Positions 58,636-64,000 of a DNA stretch of 64,000 nt are shown in pieces. The notes beneath the pieces are model-generated. The model was not told where the DNA came from, did no database searches, and worked only from the letters and a program-made list of their open reading frames with translations. The position numbers and the translations under genes are program-made. The DNA is from Carya illinoinensis (taxonomy: Eukaryota > Streptophyta > Magnoliopsida > Fagales > Juglandaceae): contig NC_056758.1 in the NCBI RefSeq assembly GCF_018687715.1, positions 32,831,467-32,895,466 on the forward strand. Direction: 5' to 3'. Every line of letters starts with the position of its first letter. Positions within the stretch are counted from its first letter, which is position 1.

Positions 58636-60216
58636 TCAGGGCAACCCACATCCACACTACAGCTGTTTCTGCAATCAATAGACGGGTCCATATTCGTTAA
58701 ATACGTAAGATTGAATTACATAGAAAGCCCGTCTCTATTCCGAGTTTCATGATTTGAATTCTCCATCAAGACTGCTGCTGACTTTATAGATGGTACTAAC
58801 GAAAATGCTCATAACCATATAATTAATCTTTGAAAATGGTGTCATGAAGTCATCTGGCGCCATGGCCCCTGGCCCCATCAAGAGGAAAATGTAGGACGGA
58901 ACAAGTTTCCGTCGTCAAGAGGAAACCCAATGCGAGGAAGGGGAAGAGGAAGATTAATCACCTGCCAGCTTAATTGTTGAAGTTGGAGCCAGCAGTTTTC
59001 ATGCCAGTCGTATAAGCATTTAGTACTCCTCCAGGTCACCAACGTGACATCGTCGGATCAAACTTCTTGTCAATTTACTGTCCAAATTTTGTTACTCTAA
59101 AATAATTTAATAATATTTATAATTATTTGAATAATTTCTTCGAATATTATTAATAAGTATTAATACATAAATGTTTAAGAAATTCATATTGATAACAGTG
59201 AGGATCCAGAAATTCATCTTCAGATGGTTTGGTGTTACGATAATTAGATTTTTATAATATTTTTTTATATTTTACCTATAAAAAATATATATTATATATT
59301 TCATCAGGTCTTATATATTATACAGTGGTCCAAGTGGTTCCATTAAATATGGCCAGCCCATCACCTTATTAATACGGCATTCTCCCCCATCGAAGAAGGG
59401 CCCATGTTTGATGCAAACCAATCACAGCACAAGCCGACCAGATTTCTGTTTTAATGTCAATAAACAGAACAAAACAAAAAGGAGTGTCGAAGGTACTCAT
59501 CATCCCCTAATTTATTTTATGACGTGATATTTGATCATTAAAAATTATTTATTATATTTAACTTATTATAGATTTTATTTTTTCTTAATTTCCAATCATA
59601 TTGTTCATTTTAAATGAATATTCATCTAAATAATAGATATACAAAATCATTTAAAATGTACGTACATGGTACATCATTAAAACATCATGTATAAGCGAAG
59701 ATAATAAAATTTAGGATCAAAAGTATCACTAATCTTAATCGATCTAATCATTTAGAAAGGAATAGAAAGGGTTGTTCTGATATATATTTTGACTCTCTAA
59801 TATTTCAAATTTTCAATAAGACAGATGATTTACAATGGTAATATCTTGTAAATATATATATATATATATATCGTCAACGCACATCCATACCCCAAACTAT
59901 AAGTACGTACGTGGAGAATACGAAAAAACGAAAGAAGATTGCAGCATTGCGGGGGGCACATGCAGGATAAGCGTGAAGAGAGACAGAGGGAGAAAAGGCA
60001 GAGAAAAATCAAGTCAGGATGTGTGCCTCTAGGGAGGTGATCCAGTGGTCCTCCATTTTAAAGCACTTCCCCACTAAACAACTCACATGAGTTCCCCAGA
60101 CAATCTCCCATGTGGCTAAGGAATTAAAACCCCCAGCATTAACCACCAAACACGGAGTTCTACACATACATACATACGTACGTACATATATATATATATA
60201 GAGTAATATTACATAC

Positions 60217-60333
60217 AGTCACTTTTGCATACTCTCTGCGCATTCTACTGATATGATTGGCTGGATTAATTTTTTTTTTAATACACAACCAATCATATCA
60301 CTGGAGTGCACAAAAGAGTCCACAAAAATGACT
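60217..60333. mobile_element. Foldback MITE
   Basis: The two halves are imperfect inverted copies: AGTCACTTTTGCATACTC...ACTGATATGATTGGCTG on the left and ACCAATCATATCACTGGAGTGC...GAGTCCACAAAAATGACT on the right, around a central run of T and A. The whole would form a hairpin of about 50 base pairs. No coding capacity. Confidence 0.75.
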
Positions 60334-60455
60334 GCGCATAGAATTTTTGATATATAGATAGAGAGAGAGAGATGAGGCGCCCTAGCTCTCTCGATCGTTG
60401 GATCGGATGAGATAACAGCACTAGAAGATATTAGGTCAGATATATATTCAGGTTT

Positions 60456-60477
60456 GCTAGCTAGCTAGCTAGCTAGC
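60456..60477. repeat. (GCTA)n palindromic microsatellite
   Basis: About five and a half GCTA units; each four-base unit makes the tract self-complementary. It lies in intergenic DNA without a clear role. Confidence 0.85.
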
Positions 60478-61757
60478 TTTCTAGGGTTAAAAGTAAAGGC
60501 ATCTACAGAACAGAAGCAGGAAATTAGCAAGGTAATGGAGCATTTTGTCTTGGTGATCAATAGGCAATTTACTCGTGTGCATGTCCGTATCTTCGTTATC
60601 TTATCCACCAATTTTTTCCTAATTCACATGCACAAAGCGAACTAAAATATTCTGATCATCAACCAAAAAACACATAGATATTCGGAGACTCTTTTACGGG
60701 GGACACAAAACAAATCAATCACACTGCGCGCGCTGGAAGTCACTATATATATATATATATATTATATGCATACACATGTTGCATGTAACAACAACAAATC
60801 AACAGGGCCTTCGAAAAACAAGAAAAGAAAAGAAACAATAATTTAAAGTTGGGTGCAGTAGTCAACAGTCAATCAGATTAACACGCGTGCATGGCCTCGG
60901 ATGCCTCAGTTTATGGATGTGCATGGCAATAGCTAGGGAAGAAGAAGAAGCCAAGAACAGGCTATAGTATGTCACGTGTGACGGGACAGCTCGATCCATC
61001 CATCGACTTATTGGCGTTCCTCTGGCACCAAATTATCATAAAGTTGTCGCTGGATATATCACAATTAACCACAAAAATAATGCAAGACATTAAGCTCTTC
61101 CTAGTACCGCAGCTAGCATCGGTCAATTCTTCAATAATCTTTTTCTTTTTTTTCATTTGATCTTTTTCGATGATCCATTTGCCCAGGCCACCACGTCTAG
61201 CTAGCTGAGCCTGATCATGATCTGGCCTGGGATCAATATCATTTCATTCTCGCACTACACAGCAAAAGAACGGTCAACTGAAAGGCTGATGCGTCGTTTT
61301 ACAAGGAAGAGGCCACCAAACTGAAAATAATTTCTCGTGCATACAACATCTCCCTTCGCCGATCCTATTGGCCTGTAAATTAAATCGATCAAAGTCTTCT
61401 AGAATTCTTCATGTCTTATCATATAGTTGGATTAGCCAGCTAGGTCTCTCTATCGATCTCCAATTTTTTTCCCAAATTAAATAGTTGAGATTCTCATTAC
61501 CTAATATTTTCTCTCTTTTTTTTTCTTCAAAAAAAAATGAAGTAATAGCAGACGACAAATATATACTTAATTAATTGTGATTAAAGTGGCTGGAGACCGT
61601 GATGATGTGATTAAATTTCAACAATTTAATATGAAAACGTACAATAATATTGGAGGTGTAAAAAACTCATAATTTTATCATTAATACCCTAAAAATCTAG
61701 AATATCTTCATCAAATCCTTCTCTCGAGATACCATCCTGCATAGTTTCTGATCATAT

Positions 61758-61795
<38 letters not shown>

Positions 61796-62863
61796 CAGCG
61801 CGCACACATATATTATTAAACCCGATTTGTTGCTTAACTTGATCAACCCGATTTTGTTTAGACAGGTCCAAACAAGTCTTTCAGTCGAATGAGTCCACGA
61901 CTGCCTCGCACACTTTCTATAGATTACAATTTTGGTGTTTTTAATGTTTGGGTTGTAATTTTAGATTTATATAATTAGTTTTATATTTTTGAAAGATGTT
62001 GTGATTTTAAATTTTATGTAAAATTATGTTGATCAGGTCAAATTGATTATTTGGTCAATTTCACCCATTTACATAAATAAATTGAAATGGATAGTATCGA
62101 TATATTTTTAATTAATTTATAATAAATCGTGTCATATTAGCCTATTATTTTAATAGATTATGTTAGGGTTTGAAAATCTGACTAATCAAGCTTAATGGAT
62201 TATATTAGGTCAATCCATATCATATAATATACACAACTTGACAGGATATAAACACAACCAGTTAACATGATTTGCCACCCTACCTTTTAACATGTAAGTG
62301 TCCGACTGCATTCTACTAGTTGCAAGAGGCCGGTAATCAAAATACATGATATCCTTTTCTATTGATCTTTAATTCTCTAGAAATTTTGTTCAATTGCAAG
62401 AGGGTATACTGCATTTATATAATTATGCAATGAGACGAGGGTACACGTTTAAGCTTTTAGTTGAAAATGAATATATTTTCTTCAAAAGTTCTTGTGTGAC
62501 TCAGAACTGAGCCATATAAAACTAGCCATGAATAGATAACGAAATATGCAATTAGGAGAAAGACACCAGATTCAATATATATATATATGCTGTTTAACTT
62601 TTCGTTCTTGAGCAAATAATACATCCAAATTAGAAATTATCAACCACAATAAACACAAGCATACGTGCGTTCGATATATCGAATACTACTAAGAACTGAT
62701 TGTTCTAAGATATGAAAGTAGGTGATTGGGATCCTCGATCATATATATAGTCATATACATCAGTATATGACATATCTCCTGATCCAGCAAATTAATCATC
62801 TTCAATATAGTCAAATATTTCGGGGAGGCCTCCGCAATGGGTCGGCGTTTGCTATCTCTGGCA

Positions 62864-63610
62864 TCATGATCTGAGCAGAAATATGCTGAGCTCCTGACCG
62901 GAACTCCCAACTGGGTTAATCATGTGAAAGGACTCGGAATCAACCGAGCCAACGACTCGCTCAAACCCGGCTCTTAGGTACAAGAGGTCACCACCGCCAT
63001 CCCCATCCACCTCGGACTTGTTCGGCCCAACTGCTGGCAGAACACCCGCTCCAACAGAGACCGTCTGCATCTGCTTCAGCACCGCCACGTCGCTCGCAGT
63101 CATCTGACGCCTTATTGCGAACCCAACCTTCCTGCCGTTGCAGTACATGGACCAAACGGGCACGTTGAAGAGCGAGCAGCTGGAGACGGCGGTGGAGCTC
63201 ATGGAGGAGGAGCTGGACCTGATCATCATCTCCTTTTGTCTCCCACACTCGAGAGCAATTCTCAGCACGCCGTGCTGCATCTCTCGGGCAAGGTAGGCGG
63301 TGGGGACGGCGAATTCCAGCAGCAGAAGAGGCGAGCTTCTGGTGTCATCTTGCAGGCAGAAGCTGACTCGGCCTTTCCTGTAACCGAAGAAGGTGCCGGT
63401 GACAGTACTGCTGGAGGAGAAGCTGTGAGTTGACTCAGTGTCGCTGGAAAGAGAGTCGGTGGGTTGGAAGCCACAGCATGGGACCATGCACTCGACCAGG
63501 GACCGAAAGGATCTTCGGAACCTCACTTCTCTGCCACACTCAACAGAGGTAGCAGTGTCCATAATATGTAAGGCTGGACCTCTTTGGCTTCCCAAGTCTA
63601 TCATCCTCAT
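62864..63610 (-). CDS. MIZU-KUSSEI1-like protein (DUF617)
   Basis: Intronless, 248 residues. The frame extends upstream to a TTG at 63646, but the first ATG is at 63610 (MRMIDLGSQRG), which I use. The N-terminus ATSVECGREVRFRRSFRSLVECMVP is followed by the DUF617 core: GTFFGYRKGRVSFCLQDD, LLLLEFAVPTAYLAREM, LRIALEC, VWSMYCNGRKVGFAIRRQM, DVAVLKQMQTVSVGAGVLP and RAGFERVVGS. The C-terminus is SGQELSIFLLRS. Founder MIZ1 is needed for root hydrotropism in Arabidopsis; for this paralogue group a similar role is only inferred. A (GA)n tract in the presumed leader lies at 63669-63690. Confidence 0.93.
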   Translation of the reverse strand: MRMIDLGSQRGPALHIMDTATSVECGREVRFRRSFRSLVECMVPCCGFQPTDSLSSDTESTHSFSSSSTVTGTFFGYRKGRVSFCLQDDTRSSPLLLLEFAVPTAYLAREMQHGVLRIALECGRQKEMMIRSSSSSMSSTAVSSCSLFNVPVWSMYCNGRKVGFAIRRQMTASDVAVLKQMQTVSVGAGVLPAVGPNKSEVDGDGGGDLLYLRAGFERVVGSVDSESFHMINPVGSSGQELSIFLLRS

Positions 63611-64000
63611 GTTTGCGTATATATTCGAAGTTTGTTTGCTTCTCAACTAATAGCTAGGAGTTAATGCCAGAGAGAGAGAGAGAGAGAGAGCAAAGCAGCT
63701 ATAACTCGTAGCCGAAGAAGAAGTTTAGGTATAGAGAGTAAGGAGAGCGGTGACCTAAACAGCCAATAAATAAGCAAAGGAGGGGAGCAGAGTGACGGAA
63801 AGGCATTTGGAGAATGAATGAGAGAGAGAGTGGGCCGAGGATTCGATCGTGGGCAATAATTCTGCCCACGAGGGCGTGCGGGGTCCCAAACTTGGAATTA
63901 CTCGGGTGCGTGGCGTGCCTGACGCTGAAAGCTTGCGTGAAATTGATGGGTCGACGTGCGGGATTCATTGTTTAAATTTACCAACATCTGAAGGCAAAAA
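63611..64000. other. Leader and promoter region of the MIZ1-like gene
   Basis: Contains an (AG)n tract at about 63669-63690 within the likely 5' UTR, in CT orientation relative to the gene. No clear TATA box is seen upstream. The window ends here. Confidence 0.5.

Larger units (their letters stand above)
57421..62863. other. Intergenic region with SINE, MITE and microsatellites
   Basis: No protein gene is recognised in 5.4 kb. The first several hundred bases should hold the DUF547 promoter and leader. A SINE lies near 58415 and a foldback MITE at 60217-60333. Simple repeats include TA tracts (about 59853-59871, 60743-60762 and 61758-61790) and a (GCTA)n palindrome at 60456-60477. The small frames at 59830-60032 and 60960-61160 overlap simple repeats or lack any signature. 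I looked for well-known conserved microRNA sequences by eye and found none. Confidence 0.55.

Noticed and set aside
63611..63646. Upstream start for the MIZ1-like protein at 63646
   Set aside because: The codon is TTG. The ATG at 63610 begins MRMIDLG, consistent with the family.

Overview
This is a 64-kb window of nuclear DNA from a flowering plant. Genes are split by GT-AG introns and widely spaced, the AT-rich intergenic DNA is full of LTR retrotransposons, MITEs and microsatellites, and every recognisable product is a plant family (LysM receptor pseudokinase, MIZ1-like, DUF547/MIP1-like, calmodulin-like). The AT-rich repeats ending in GAGATGAGATG and a tRNA-derived SINE suggest a woody eudicot, possibly of the Fagales/Juglandaceae type. 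That placement rests on recollection of repeat style, not on a search.

Left part (1-18.2 kb). After about 4 kb without recognisable genes come an intronless EF-hand calmodulin-like gene (+, 4335-4925), a seven-exon YjbQ/UPF0047 gene (-, 6713-9114) whose last exon lies in a 1.17-kb tandem duplication and so exists twice, a repeat-rich gap of 4.5 kb, and a nine-exon PhoD-like metallophosphatase gene (+, 13651-18174).

Middle part (15.5-52 kb) is a decaying tandem array. The unit runs from the last bases of PhoD exon 5, through the rest of that gene and the neighbouring LYK4/5-type LysM receptor pseudokinase (+, 19230-21182), to its 3' flank. Copy 1 is intact. Copy 2 (22.4-33.65 kb) has lost PhoD exons and the receptor ectodomain, and its kinase part is split by a hAT-like element and a copia element. 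Copy 3 (33.65-41.9 kb) holds a PhoD remnant interrupted by a younger, reverse-oriented copia element, then ends against a fragment of mitochondrial nad4. Copy 4 (48.6-50.65 kb) keeps only the end of PhoD and an open LysM ectodomain that stops where the membrane helix should be, so it could encode a secreted LysM protein.

Between copies 3 and 4 sits the most unusual object: a 5.9-kb LTR element (42466-48377) with apparently identical LTRs and a perfect 5-bp target duplication, but no recognisable gag or pol. In sense orientation just inside its 5' LTR it carries what looks like a captured WRKY33-type N-terminal coding fragment. On the opposite strand it carries a small coiled-coil ORF behind a TATA box and a 28-bp tandem repeat. 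CTTCAGG/CTTCTGG heptamers are scattered over about 3 kb of it.

Right part (52.6-64 kb). A ten-exon DUF547/MIP1-like gene (-, 52624-57420), 5.4 kb of intergenic DNA with a SINE and a foldback MITE, and an intronless MIZ1-like DUF617 gene (-, 62864-63610). The genes do not form a pathway. The shared theme of the middle part is expansion and decay of a LysM receptor locus under transposon attack.
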